33,269 nucleotides of DNA from Nostoc linckia z4 (GTDB lineage: Bacteria > Cyanobacteriota > Cyanobacteriia > Cyanobacteriales > Nostocaceae). The position numbers were made by a program, and so were the translations under genes. Location: contig NZ_LAHA01000075.1 in assembly GCF_002608075.1 (NCBI RefSeq), positions 1-33,269 on the forward strand, read 5' to 3'. The notes beneath the pieces are model-generated. The model searched no databases. It was not told the origin of the DNA and saw only the letters and a program-made list of their open reading frames with translations. Shown piece after piece: positions 1 through 8,090 of the stretch (positions within the stretch are counted from its first letter, which is position 1; each line of letters starts with the position of its first letter).

Positions 1-277
1 TCATCACTCATCACTCATCACTCATCACTCATCACTCATCACTCATCACTCATCACTCATCACTCATCACTCATCACTCATCACTCATCACTCATCACTC
101 ATCACTCATCACTCAACAGTCATTAGTCATCACTCATCACTCATCACTCATCACTCATCACTCATCACTCATCACTCAACAGTCATTAGTCATCACTCAT
201 CACTCATCACTCATCACTCATCACTCAACAGTCATCACTCATCACTCATCAGTCATCACTCATCACTCATCACTCAT
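1..277. repeat. Heptamer tandem repeat array (TCATCAC)n
   Basis: Nearly uninterrupted tandem copies of the 7-base unit TCATCAC fill the left end, with 16 perfect units before the first variant. Variant heptamers TCAACAG begin at 113, 176 and 225; the first two are followed by TCATTAG. All stay in the 7-base register (spacings 63 and 49), so the array looks as if it grew by copying blocks of units. This is the STRR type of short tandem repeat known from heterocystous cyanobacteria. It runs to within about 20 bases of the bvdR start, and the window edge cuts it on the left. Confidence 0.97.
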
Positions 278-299
278 TAGAGGATAAAAACCAGAACTA

Positions 300-1337
300 G
301 TGAGGATCGTGTATAATTCAGAAGCAACTTTGGAAAAAGCAAGAGTGCGTGTAGGTTTAGTAGGTACTGGATATGCAGCAAAGTTTCGGGCTGAGGCGTT
401 GCTGAATGATGAGCGAATGCAGGAAGGGCGAGCTGCACGATCGCACTTAGTCGCTGTTGTTGGTCACAACCCAGAAAAAACCCAAAGCTTTGCTAGAGAG
501 TACGAAATTGTAGCTTTGAGTTCTTGGAAAGAGCTAGTAGAACGCCAAGATATAGATTTAGTGGTGATTTCCACTGTGAATCGCGATCATGGTGAGATTG
601 CTCGTGCAGCACTTACCAACGGTAAACATGTTATTGTCGAGTATCCACTTTCGTTGGATGTGGTAGAAGCTGAAGAACTTATTGCCTTGGCTAAAGCTCA
701 ACACAAACTTTTGCACGTCGAACACCTGGAACTTTTGGGTGGCGTGCATCAAGCTTTGAAGCAAAACTTAGCCAAAATTGGTGAAGTATTTTATGTCCGC
801 TATAGCACCGTCAATCCCCAGAATCCTGCACCCCGGAAATGGACTTATAATCATGAGCTTTTCGGTTTTCCGTTAATTGGTGCCTTGTCGCGCCTACATC
901 GTCTCACTGATTTGTTTGGTAAAGTATTTAGTGTTAACTGTCACCAGCGATATTGGGAAACAGAATCAGAATATTACCAAGCCTGTTTATGCACTAGTCA
1001 ACTGTGCTTTACCAGTGGACTTTTAGCCCAAGTAGTCTATGCCAAAGGCGAAACTGTTTGGCAGTCAGAACGCAAGTTTGAAGTTCACGGTGAAAAGGGT
1101 GCTTTAATTTTGGATGGTGACACAGGAGTTTTCATCCAGCCAGGGGAAACAACACCTATAGAGATTGGCCCCCGTCGGGGTTTGTTCGCCAAAGACACAA
1201 TTATGGTGTTAGACCATCTTTTTGATGGCACTCCTTTGTACGTGACCCCAGAAGAAAGTTTGTATACCCTTAAAGTTGCTGATGCTGCCCAAAGAGCTGC
1301 ACTGTCAGGGTTAACTATATATATGAAAGATGTTTAG
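300..1337 (+). CDS. bvdR: Biliverdin reductase (Gfo/Idh/MocA fold)
   Basis: A 345-residue NAD(P)H-dependent oxidoreductase. The N-terminal Rossmann motif VGLVGTGYAAKFRAE (about residues 18-32) is followed by the Gfo/Idh/MocA C-terminal domain. The segments LLHVEHLELLGGVHQALKQN, IGEVFYVRYSTV, NPAPRKWTY and FGFPLIGALSR match, as I remember it, the cyanobacterial biliverdin reductase BvdR rather than a generic sugar dehydrogenase. The family reduces biliverdin IX-alpha to bilirubin and affects phycobilisome metabolism in Synechocystis. The start is uncertain: GTG at 300 has a distant AGAGGA (279-284), and GTG at 309 is an alternative. The heptamer array ends just upstream, so the promoter must lie in or beyond it. 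map follows after 6 bases, suggesting co-transcription. Confidence 0.88.
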   Translation: MRIVYNSEATLEKARVRVGLVGTGYAAKFRAEALLNDERMQEGRAARSHLVAVVGHNPEKTQSFAREYEIVALSSWKELVERQDIDLVVISTVNRDHGEIARAALTNGKHVIVEYPLSLDVVEAEELIALAKAQHKLLHVEHLELLGGVHQALKQNLAKIGEVFYVRYSTVNPQNPAPRKWTYNHELFGFPLIGALSRLHRLTDLFGKVFSVNCHQRYWETESEYYQACLCTSQLCFTSGLLAQVVYAKGETVWQSERKFEVHGEKGALILDGDTGVFIQPGETTPIEIGPRRGLFAKDTIMVLDHLFDGTPLYVTPEESLYTLKVADAAQRAALSGLTIYMKDV

Positions 1338-1343
1338 ATTAAC

Positions 1344-2135
1344 ATGAAAACCGAATTTATTGTTATATTATCCCAACGAGAATTAGACAAAATGCGTCAA
1401 GCAGGACGCTTAGCGGCCAAGCTTCTCAAACATCTCGAACCAATGGTAAAGCCAGGGGTTAGTACTTTAGAACTTAATGATGAAGCCGAACGTTGGACGC
1501 AAGCACATGGAGCCAAAAGCGCACCCCTTGGTTATAAAGGTTATCCCAAGTCAATTTGCACTAGTGTAAATGAGGTGATCTGTCACGGTATTCCTAATGG
1601 CAAACAAATCCTCAAGGACGGTGACATTATTAATATTGATGTGACGCCCATTGTTGAAGGTTATCATGGCGATACATCCAAGACATTCTTTGTTGGTAAT
1701 CCATCCCCAGTAGCGAAAAAGCTGGTGGAGGTGACAGAAAAGTGTTTGCGCTTGGGCATTGCGGAAGTCAAGCCAGGGGCACGCATTGGCGACATTGGTG
1801 CAGCTATTCAAGAGTATGCTGAAGCACAAGGTTTTTCTGTGGTGCGCGATTTTGTGGGACACGGCATCAGTAATATTTTTCACACTGCGCCGGATATTCC
1901 CCACTATGGCACGCGGGGTAAAGGCAAGCGACTCAGACCAGGGATGGTTTTTACCATTGAGCCAATGATTAACGAAGGGACTCACGAAGTTGAAGTTCTC
2001 AGCGATAAGTGGACTGCTGTAACGCGCGATCGCAAGCTTTCTGCCCAATTTGAACATACCTTAGCTGTGACTGAAGATGGCGTTGAAATTCTCACCCTAC
2101 CTGAAGGCGAGAATTACTGGGCGGTTGACGGTTGA
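1344..2135 (+). CDS. map: Methionine aminopeptidase, type I
   Basis: A 263-residue cytosolic metallopeptidase that removes the initiator methionine. The pita-bread metal ligands are all present: D99 (INIDVTP), D110 (HGDTSKTF), H173 (VGHGI), E206 (FTIEPM) and E237 (QFEHT), plus the substrate-side H81 (CHGIPNG). Spacing equals the E. coli enzyme with an offset of two. No N-terminal zinc-finger extension is present, so it is a short type Ia form. After VGHGI the sequence reads SNIFHTAPDIPHYG, where family members usually have a G-R/K-x-FH pattern; this change near the active site suggests one of the paralogous cyanobacterial MetAPs. It lies 6 bases after bvdR, probably in the same transcript. 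Confidence 0.95.
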   Translation: MKTEFIVILSQRELDKMRQAGRLAAKLLKHLEPMVKPGVSTLELNDEAERWTQAHGAKSAPLGYKGYPKSICTSVNEVICHGIPNGKQILKDGDIINIDVTPIVEGYHGDTSKTFFVGNPSPVAKKLVEVTEKCLRLGIAEVKPGARIGDIGAAIQEYAEAQGFSVVRDFVGHGISNIFHTAPDIPHYGTRGKGKRLRPGMVFTIEPMINEGTHEVEVLSDKWTAVTRDRKLSAQFEHTLAVTEDGVEILTLPEGENYWAVDG

Positions 2136-2383
2136 CTGAGCATCTCCTAGCCCTTTAAATGAAAAAGGCTGTAATTCATGGTTCAAGTTCTGGCTGCGGA
2201 GAACAGTCACGAGGTACGGATAATAAATATTTTGAAACGCATACCGCCAAAGGCGGAACCCGCAGGGTAGGGACGCAAAGTAAGGCGCAGCGAAAAGCTC
2301 CGATCTAAGGCTTCCTTGGATCGTAACTTTTCAAGCTAGAGGTACACAGAGATTTGTATCTCAGCAGACTAGGAAACGCTAAA
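2136..2383. repeat. Repeat-rich intergenic region with 39-bp dispersed repeat copy A
   Basis: No gene is seen here. The part at about 2243-2265 holds a short hairpin (CCGCCAAAGGCGG) of a type common in cyanobacterial interspersed repeats. Bases 2342-2380 are a copy of a 39-bp sequence that recurs at 29982-30020 with two mismatches (37 of 39). The copy ends three bases before the stop codon of the pentapeptide-repeat gene, which is read on the opposite strand. Confidence 0.8.
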
Positions 2384-3736
2384 CTATCGTCCCAATTTAT
2401 TGGGAATACCTTCACAACCACCAGGAATAGTGGCTCTGGTTCCTTCGCCACCCCAAGCACAACAGTAGTATCTAACAGAATCAGACATTCTTTGCACGTC
2501 GGTGAAATCGGCTCTTTCCACCACAGCGCCAGTTTGTTCGCCTGTTTGATAATCTGGTGGTTCGGTGCGACTGCGGGGTGATGCTTTATCTACTACACCG
2601 TAGAATAGACGAACTCCGTTAAAGTCTGCACCAGTGAGATTGGCTTCATATAAAATTGTCCGGGAGAGGTTGGCTTTTACTAAGTCACAGCCAACTAGAT
2701 TAGCGCGGACAAGATTAGCTTCACTGAGGTCAGTCCAACGCAAATCGGTACCGGAAAGGTCGGCTGCTGCAAGCATTACGCCTAAATCAATGACACGTAC
2801 ACCTTCTACACGGTCTTCTGCGTAACCACCGATACCATCGAGAATAGCTCTACCTAATCGACTGTCGCGTTTTAGGGGTGATAACAGCTTGGAACGAGAG
2901 AGAAAGCGGAGAATTTTAGCTTTACCACTGCCATCAACACTACTTAAAATGGCCGCAGTGCGTCCTTCTGCGATCGCTCTTTCTTGAGGCCAATCTTCTA
3001 GTAATCCTTCTTCATCTAATACTAAGTCGGAAACGCCTTGGAAATAGGAATCAATCGTTTGCTGCTGGGTGATAATATTTTGCTGGACTGTTAAGAGATT
3101 TTGTTGAATTGTGAGGTCTTTGGAAATTACGTATTGTCGCCAAGCCACGTAAACGGCAATGATGGCGATCAAAATTTGCCCTAAAGCCCCAAACCATTCA
3201 GCTAGGCTACCAGAAGTTTCCCAGTTAATCTGGCGTCCTACAGCAAGTAAGCGATGGCCTATACCTGTAAACCGAATTAAGCCGATGATGGCGATTATTA
3301 GCCCGAAAAACCCGACAAATAGTGTCCGTTCTATAGGTGAAAACCACTCGTCAAAAACCTCTAGCAACCAAGGCAATAATATTGCTAGGGATAACAGCAA
3401 AGTTAGCAGGGTTCCCACAAGACCGACAATCCAGTTATTGAGAAGAATACCCAGAAAAATTGCGGCGATCGCCACAAACATCAGCAGCAATGCTCTGGGT
3501 TTGACTGTGAATTGCTTGGCTAGGGATTGTCTAAAGCCAGAACGAGCTTGTTTAAGAGCTGTAGTGTGTTGGGGAGATTGCAAAGACGAAATAGCCGCTA
3601 GCGCTTGTTGTGTGGCTAGTGCTTCCGAGGTGAGATGATTGTCTGTTGCACCAGTGTCAAAGTCATCTGGCTGCAAGTTATGTTCGGGGATAGGTTCTGG
3701 GGTTGGTAGATTTGAGGAATTCGATTCATTCGTCAT
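2384..3736 (-). CDS. Membrane-anchored pentapeptide-repeat protein
   Basis: A 450-residue protein in clear sections. An acidic, Pro-rich cytosolic-type N terminus (1-80) leads to four likely membrane helices (about 82-100, 103-125, 137-157, 181-199). A Gln-rich helical stretch (207-230) and a charged region follow. A short run of pentapeptide repeats A(D/N)LxxX occupies about 322-375 (ADLSG, TDLRW, ANLVR, CDLVK, ANLTG, ADFNG). The C-terminal tail has a cysteine cluster YYCCAWGGEG and a further Cys at 441. The layout resembles other cyanobacterial membrane plus pentapeptide proteins such as HglK, but it is shorter and I do not assign that function. It is monocistronic; the next upstream gene diverges. 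Confidence 0.85.
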   Translation of the reverse strand: MTNESNSSNLPTPEPIPEHNLQPDDFDTGATDNHLTSEALATQQALAAISSLQSPQHTTALKQARSGFRQSLAKQFTVKPRALLLMFVAIAAIFLGILLNNWIVGLVGTLLTLLLSLAILLPWLLEVFDEWFSPIERTLFVGFFGLIIAIIGLIRFTGIGHRLLAVGRQINWETSGSLAEWFGALGQILIAIIAVYVAWRQYVISKDLTIQQNLLTVQQNIITQQQTIDSYFQGVSDLVLDEEGLLEDWPQERAIAEGRTAAILSSVDGSGKAKILRFLSRSKLLSPLKRDSRLGRAILDGIGGYAEDRVEGVRVIDLGVMLAAADLSGTDLRWTDLSEANLVRANLVGCDLVKANLSRTILYEANLTGADFNGVRLFYGVVDKASPRSRTEPPDYQTGEQTGAVVERADFTDVQRMSDSVRYYCCAWGGEGTRATIPGGCEGIPNKLGR

Positions 3737-3956
3737 GTTTTCTATTTTGCCCCAGCAGACTCAGTTCCACATCTGTTTTATCAGAAATTGGACGCAGTTA
3801 TAGCTAGCGGTGTGAAGTTTACATTTGGTTGCACAGTTGAATAGCGATCGCTCCACTCCTCATGTTATCAGTAAGCGACAATTTTTTTGTTACAAATATT
3901 AACGCAGGTCAAACCTATTAAAATAAAAACTATTGCTTCTATTAACAATTAATATT

Positions 3957-4637
3957 ATGAATATTCAAGAAGCTTTTAATAACTCTGCCGCAGATTACGA
4001 TCAATTGCGTCGTATTTTAATACCCTGTTTTGATGATTTTTATAAAACAGCAGTTGAAATTATTCCAAATAATCGCTCGGCATCACTGAAAATTTTAGAT
4101 TTGGGTGCTGGTACTGGACTCTACTCAGGTATGGTTCAATCAGTCTTTCCTAATGCCGAATTTACCTTACTGGATTTAGCTTTTGAGATGCTGGAAAAAG
4201 CTCAGTTGCGATTTAGTAAGATGGGAAAATTTCCCCGAATTTTAATTGGTAACTATGTAGAAGTTGATTTGGGCGATTCCTACGATCTTGTTATATCAGC
4301 CTTATCCATTCACCATTTGCCAGATTCTGATAAGCAAAGTCTCTATCAAAAAATTTACAATATTCTCAATCCCGGAGGGATGTTTATTAACGCCGATCAG
4401 GTATTGGGTAAAACTACTGATTTAGAAAAACTCTATCGTCAACACTGGCTGAATTCCGTACTTGCTTTGGGTATTTCACACGAGGATCTTAAGGCTGCAC
4501 AAAAACGCATGGAATACGATTGTATGACACCCTTAGATGTTCAACTTCGTTGGTTAGAAGCCGCAGGATTTCAAAATGTGGACTGCTGGTACAAAAATTT
4601 TAGCTTTACAGTATTTGGTGGGTATCGACCAATTTAG
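3957..4637 (+). CDS. Class I SAM-dependent methyltransferase
   Basis: A 226-residue Rossmann-fold methyltransferase. SAM-binding motif I is ILDLGAGTG (residues 46-54). The acidic residue after beta-2 is D73 (FTLLDLAFEMLEKA), and the post-motif YDLVISALSIHHLPD (109-123) fits the Methyltransf_11/25 pattern. LNPGGMFINADQV is the usual strand-5 region. I chose the ATG at 3957; an in-frame TTG at 3933 would add eight residues with no better ribosome site. The substrate is not evident: no neighbour gives a pathway, since the flanking genes are on the other strand. A small-molecule methyltransferase is the most that can be said. Confidence 0.85.
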   Translation: MNIQEAFNNSAADYDQLRRILIPCFDDFYKTAVEIIPNNRSASLKILDLGAGTGLYSGMVQSVFPNAEFTLLDLAFEMLEKAQLRFSKMGKFPRILIGNYVEVDLGDSYDLVISALSIHHLPDSDKQSLYQKIYNILNPGGMFINADQVLGKTTDLEKLYRQHWLNSVLALGISHEDLKAAQKRMEYDCMTPLDVQLRWLEAAGFQNVDCWYKNFSFTVFGGYRPI

Positions 4638-4652
4638 CTTTAAAAAGCTTGT

Positions 4653-4767
4653 TTAGAACTCATTAGGAATTACCCAACGCCGATATTGTCATTGCCACCG
4701 GAATGTCTACGTTAAAAATTGACTTTGACAAAGAATTAAGCCTGAACTGAACCGTATTGAGTTCTAA
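4653..4767. repeat. Inverted-repeat element enclosing a MITE end fragment
   Basis: Perfect 10-base inverted arms TTAGAACTCA (4653-4662) and TGAGTTCTAA (4758-4767) bound a 115-bp segment. Inside, bases around 4671-4691 are the reverse complement of the right end of the MITE-like element at 7331-7456 (shared word CAACGCCGATATTGTCATTG). It fits a degraded small mobile element or two nested ones; no coding capacity is seen. Confidence 0.5.
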
Positions 4768-4802
4768 TTTCCGAATTTTAGACTTCATTCAAATGTCTTC
4801 AA

Positions 4803-7016
4803 TTATAGCTTTGATAAAATCTCCGGCAACAATTGACTCGGAACTTTCGATAAAGCTAAATTTTGTCCCTGTATCCCTAATTCATTATGAAAAGCCCGAA
4901 TAGTTTTCACTATGTAAGCGAAGGTTGTTTGATAAGCTTCTGGTTGTTTGCTCAATCCATTTAAAGCTTGTAAATGATGTTCTAATGCTATTTCTAAATG
5001 TTGAGAACGTGTTGTTTTATCACCATTAAAAGACTTGTCGATTACTAGCTGATGGTGTGCCAGTCCCAAATTATTATGAGAAGCAAGCAAATCAAAACTT
5101 AAAGGATTACCGCTCAGGGAATGAGCCAAAGCTATGGCTTCTTCGTAAGCATCAATGCATAATTGGAGATATTTTTGTCGTGCTTCTTTAGTGGTTTGAG
5201 ATAAATTTGCTAAATGCCAATAAGCTGTCCCTAAATTATTTTGCGTTGCAGCACAAGCACCAGGAACATTAGCTGGGGTGCGATATATCAAAGCCTCGTT
5301 ATAAACATTAATAGCTTGTTGTAAATTTTCGGCGGGTTGTTCGTATTGTGCCAGATTCCAATAGGCAGTACCGATGTTGTTTTGAATCATACCATATTTG
5401 AGTGGTTCCTCTTGGGGGTTGTAGTGTACGAGTGCTTGGTTATAAGCTGCGATCGCTTGCTTTAAATGCACAATTGGTTGATTATATTGCCCTAAATGCC
5501 AGTAAGCAGTACCTAAATTATTTTGGCAGGCAGCATACTTTAATGAATCCATATCCGCTGTCCGGTAATTGAGGGCTTCGGTATAAGCTAAAACTGCTTG
5601 TTGCCAATTTTCAGCCGCATGAGAAAAACGAGCTAAATCACCATAAGCTGTCCCTAAATTATTTTGCACGCGAGCGTAAGTTTCCGTATGTGTTTCGGGT
5701 GAAATTGTATCTAACGCCAACTGATAAAATTCTATTGCTTGTTCTATATACGTTTGTCCCTCTTCAGAATTAGGTGGTGTGCGGGATAACATCCAATAAA
5801 GTGTACCCAAGTCATTCAAAATATCTGGGATTTGTGGTGAAGTTTCGTCATAACTAATTGCTTCTTGATAAGCGATAATTGCCACCATCAAGTTTTCTAA
5901 AGTTGACTCTCCTTGCTCAATACGAAGACGGTATAAGTTACCCAAGCGATGATAGGCTTCTGCAAGAATTTCTCCAGAAACTTCTTGTAGATGTAATTCT
6001 TCAATATCCAACAAAATTTGCTGTGGTTGCCAGCGTTCTTCTGAATCTTGAATAATCTTAGTGTTGATTGATGCAAATACTAATTCCGTTAATTCGCTGC
6101 TAATATGAGACAAAGAAGACAGCAATTGCCCATCGTTTGCACTGCCAGATCTAGTAGCGGATTCTTGCTGTTGTGGCACAGTCTTTGATAAATCTACGAT
6201 TGATGGCACTGCTTGTTGGCTTTTATCTAGCCTATTTTTTGGTGTCTGTGCCGGAGAATCAGAATTATTCTCAAATTTTAATTCACTAACTGTTGGTTTA
6301 AGTTCTGCTTGACTAACAGATTCATCTAAAATTGAATGCTCAAGATTCCCCACATCCAAACTTCTAGAATTAGAAAGACGTTCTGGATAGCCTGAATTTT
6401 GAGTTGCTGGTGTTGGTTCCCCAGCAAAAACAAATACCCCAGTACGGCAACGCCAAAACTGTGGCGCTGATTGTTGGATAGCAGACAGCCAAGGACGCGG
6501 TACCCACAACACCAAGTTAGATTCTAAAAATCGACTGGACTCTTGAGTCGAGAAATATTGCTCGCTTAACCGGAGATAATGCAAAAATAAACGCTGTGTT
6601 GCCACTGGTTGCTTGGTCAGCTGCTCCACCCCTACAATCTGAAATGCTGGTATTGGAGAAGGTCTTCCTGGAGTATCTTTTGATGCTCCAACAATTGGCG
6701 GTGGATAATTGGCTAACCATTGATTAATTTGGGCCACAGGATTGGGATCGGTTAAATTTAAACGTAACGTCACTAATCGCGGATAAGCGGGAGTGCTATT
6801 TTCTTGGGCATTTGCTGGCTGATATAGCACTTGTCCCACAGGATAAGCCAATGTAGAATGCAAACGAGCTGCTACTTGGTTTCTTAAGTGCAAATCATCA
6901 CATACAGCCAAAAAAAGTTGTCGCCGTAAACCAAGACTTAAAGCAAGTTTTAAGCGCTGGTAAACTTGCCGATTCCAAGTAAAATTGTCGCTGTGTGCAG
7001 TATCATTCACGCTCAT
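4803..7016 (-). CDS. Tetratricopeptide-repeat protein with degenerate ATPase-like N-terminal domain
   Basis: A 737-residue soluble protein. Residues 1-210 form a globular domain in which RRQLFLAVCDDLHLRNQVAARL, FQIVGVEQLTKQPVATQRLF and LVLWVPRPWLSAIQQSAPQFWR stand where a STAND/AAA NTPase would carry its P-loop and Walker B, but no GxxxxGK(S/T) is present, so it is probably catalytically dead. A Ser/Gln-rich linker (about 215-300) follows. The C-terminal half (about 330-700) holds at least six TPR units, several with the near-identical core QNNLGTAYWxL, indicating recent internal duplication. TPR arrays bind other proteins, so a scaffold role is likely; the partner is unknown. The gene is monocistronic. 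Confidence 0.85.
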   Translation of the reverse strand: MSVNDTAHSDNFTWNRQVYQRLKLALSLGLRRQLFLAVCDDLHLRNQVAARLHSTLAYPVGQVLYQPANAQENSTPAYPRLVTLRLNLTDPNPVAQINQWLANYPPPIVGASKDTPGRPSPIPAFQIVGVEQLTKQPVATQRLFLHYLRLSEQYFSTQESSRFLESNLVLWVPRPWLSAIQQSAPQFWRCRTGVFVFAGEPTPATQNSGYPERLSNSRSLDVGNLEHSILDESVSQAELKPTVSELKFENNSDSPAQTPKNRLDKSQQAVPSIVDLSKTVPQQQESATRSGSANDGQLLSSLSHISSELTELVFASINTKIIQDSEERWQPQQILLDIEELHLQEVSGEILAEAYHRLGNLYRLRIEQGESTLENLMVAIIAYQEAISYDETSPQIPDILNDLGTLYWMLSRTPPNSEEGQTYIEQAIEFYQLALDTISPETHTETYARVQNNLGTAYGDLARFSHAAENWQQAVLAYTEALNYRTADMDSLKYAACQNNLGTAYWHLGQYNQPIVHLKQAIAAYNQALVHYNPQEEPLKYGMIQNNIGTAYWNLAQYEQPAENLQQAINVYNEALIYRTPANVPGACAATQNNLGTAYWHLANLSQTTKEARQKYLQLCIDAYEEAIALAHSLSGNPLSFDLLASHNNLGLAHHQLVIDKSFNGDKTTRSQHLEIALEHHLQALNGLSKQPEAYQTTFAYIVKTIRAFHNELGIQGQNLALSKVPSQLLPEILSKL

Positions 7017-7330
7017 AGCGTCATCTTTGCGGGTGCATCGAAATCAAATAAAAATTTGATGATGAAAGTGATTTGGAAGTAGATCTTCTGCTGCTAAGGA
7101 TAATAGGGATTTAGGATTTTGCGAAAAGTTTGTAGACACTTGTGCAGTTTTTCCCAGGTTACAGAGATTTCCTTCATAGTTCTGAAGGGTCTTGCAGTGG
7201 GGAGCGGAGCTTTTGAAGAAAAATTTCCGATTAAAAGCCTTAATTATATATTGGAACTCCAGACAAGACTATTTTAGGGCTTACCCACTGAAGCTTGAAA
7301 CACAGATTCCTCCTAAACCCTTCTTAAACG
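7017..7330. other. Intergenic region, no gene seen
   Basis: This stretch upstream of the TPR gene has stop codons in every frame and no RNA gene that I recognise. It presumably contains the promoter of the leftward TPR gene. I see no clear operator or hairpin in it. Confidence 0.5.
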
Positions 7331-7456
7331 GGACTTACACAAAAATAACGTAATTTCGTCATTACAAACGATAGTGTGGTAATCCCCCCTGACGCGGGGA
7401 TTGCTTCCCTACACTGCGTTTCGGTCGCAATGACAATATCGGCGTTGCGTAAGTCC
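7331..7456. mobile_element. MITE-like element with GGACTTACRCA terminal inverted repeats
   Basis: The left end GGACTTACACA (7331-7341) and right end TGCGTAAGTCC (7446-7456) are inverted repeats matching at 10 of 11 positions. The 126-bp interior holds an imperfect palindrome (CCCCCCTGACGCGGGGATTG region) and no ORF. A lone extra right end lies at 7509-7519. A fragment of the right half lies inverted at about 4671-4691, and a more diverged copy with the same terminal words is at 12771-12865. The structure is that of a non-autonomous miniature transposable element; no matching transposase is in the window. Confidence 0.7.
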
Positions 7457-7576
7457 TGTTAAAAAGACAACAACTTCTAAAGCCCGCATCTGGGTTTGAG
7501 GATTCGAGTGCGTAAGTCCTGCCCCAGTCAACAGTCATCAGTCAACAGTCAACGCTTCCTGTTTCCCCAATGACTA

Positions 7577-7611
7577 ATAAAAAAACAGGTTCCATTTTTA
7601 ATAGGAACCTG
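7577..7611 (-). terminator. Rho-independent terminator of psb34
   Basis: A perfect 8-bp stem CAGGTTCC (7586-7593) / GGAACCTG (7604-7611) has a 10-base AT loop. On the minus strand it is followed by a run of T residues (forward A-tract 7579-7585). It lies 50 bases past the stop of the minus-strand psb34 gene. Confidence 0.9.
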
Positions 7612-7660
7612 AAAAACCACAAAAATGAAATTTTATTAAAATGTTTTACATTCAACCGTT

Positions 7661-7831
7661 TTAGGAAACTAAGAAAGCGACTGAAATCAAGCCACCAACC
7701 AAAGCTATAGCAGCTATTCCTAATAAGATATAGGTTCGTTTTTGCCCTTCTGTAGGAGGTTGTGCTTGATAAATCTTTGGTTCTTTAGCAAAATTGTTCA
7801 GGCGACCGCCTTCTTCGGTTGTGTAAGGCAT
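7661..7831 (-). CDS. psb34: Photosystem II assembly protein Psb34 (ssl1498 family)
   Basis: A 56-residue protein starting MPYTTEEGGRLNNFAKEPKI. The N-terminal part is hydrophilic (1-33) and a single membrane helix covers about 34-55 (YILLGIAAIALVGGLISVAF). The TEEGGRLNNFA motif and the size identify the light-harvesting-like ssl1498 family, renamed Psb34. This family associates with CP47-containing photosystem II intermediates in the thylakoid and is related to high-light-inducible proteins. The ATG is preceded by AGGAAA at seven bases. It is a single-gene unit with its own strong terminator. The start, stop and translation were read codon by codon. Confidence 0.92.
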   Translation of the reverse strand: MPYTTEEGGRLNNFAKEPKIYQAQPPTEGQKRTYILLGIAAIALVGGLISVAFLVS

Positions 7832-7923
7832 GAATTATTTCCTTTATATTTATTCTTCATTTAATGTTACATAAATTATAGAACTGCCCGAAAATTGATA
7901 GACAAATCGTTACATTTATCGGT

Positions 7924-8090
7924 ATGGGAAAGATGGGGAGATGGGGAGATGGGGAGATGGGGGAGACAAGGGAGACAAGGGAGACAAGGGAGACAAGGGA
8001 GAAAGATTGCTACCTTGTCTACCTTGTCCTCTTCCCATCCCCAATGCCCCATGCCCCATGCCCCATGCCCCATGCCCCATGCCCCATTCC
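7924..8090. repeat. Composite G-arm/core/C-arm repeat plus CCCCATG heptamers
   Basis: From left to right: GATGGGGA units, about four GGGAGACAA nonamers, a core AAAGATTGCTACC, a C-rich arm with CTTGTCTAC units, then about six CCCCATG heptamers. The G and C arms are complementary and could form a long hairpin. The same composite, inverted, is at 15823-16041. It abuts the stop codon of thiO/thiG at 8091. Overlapping ORFs here are artefacts of the stop-free repeat. Confidence 0.9.

Noticed and set aside
4803..7016. Active STAND ATPase defence protein
   Set aside because: No Walker A motif is present in the N-terminal domain and no effector domain is seen.
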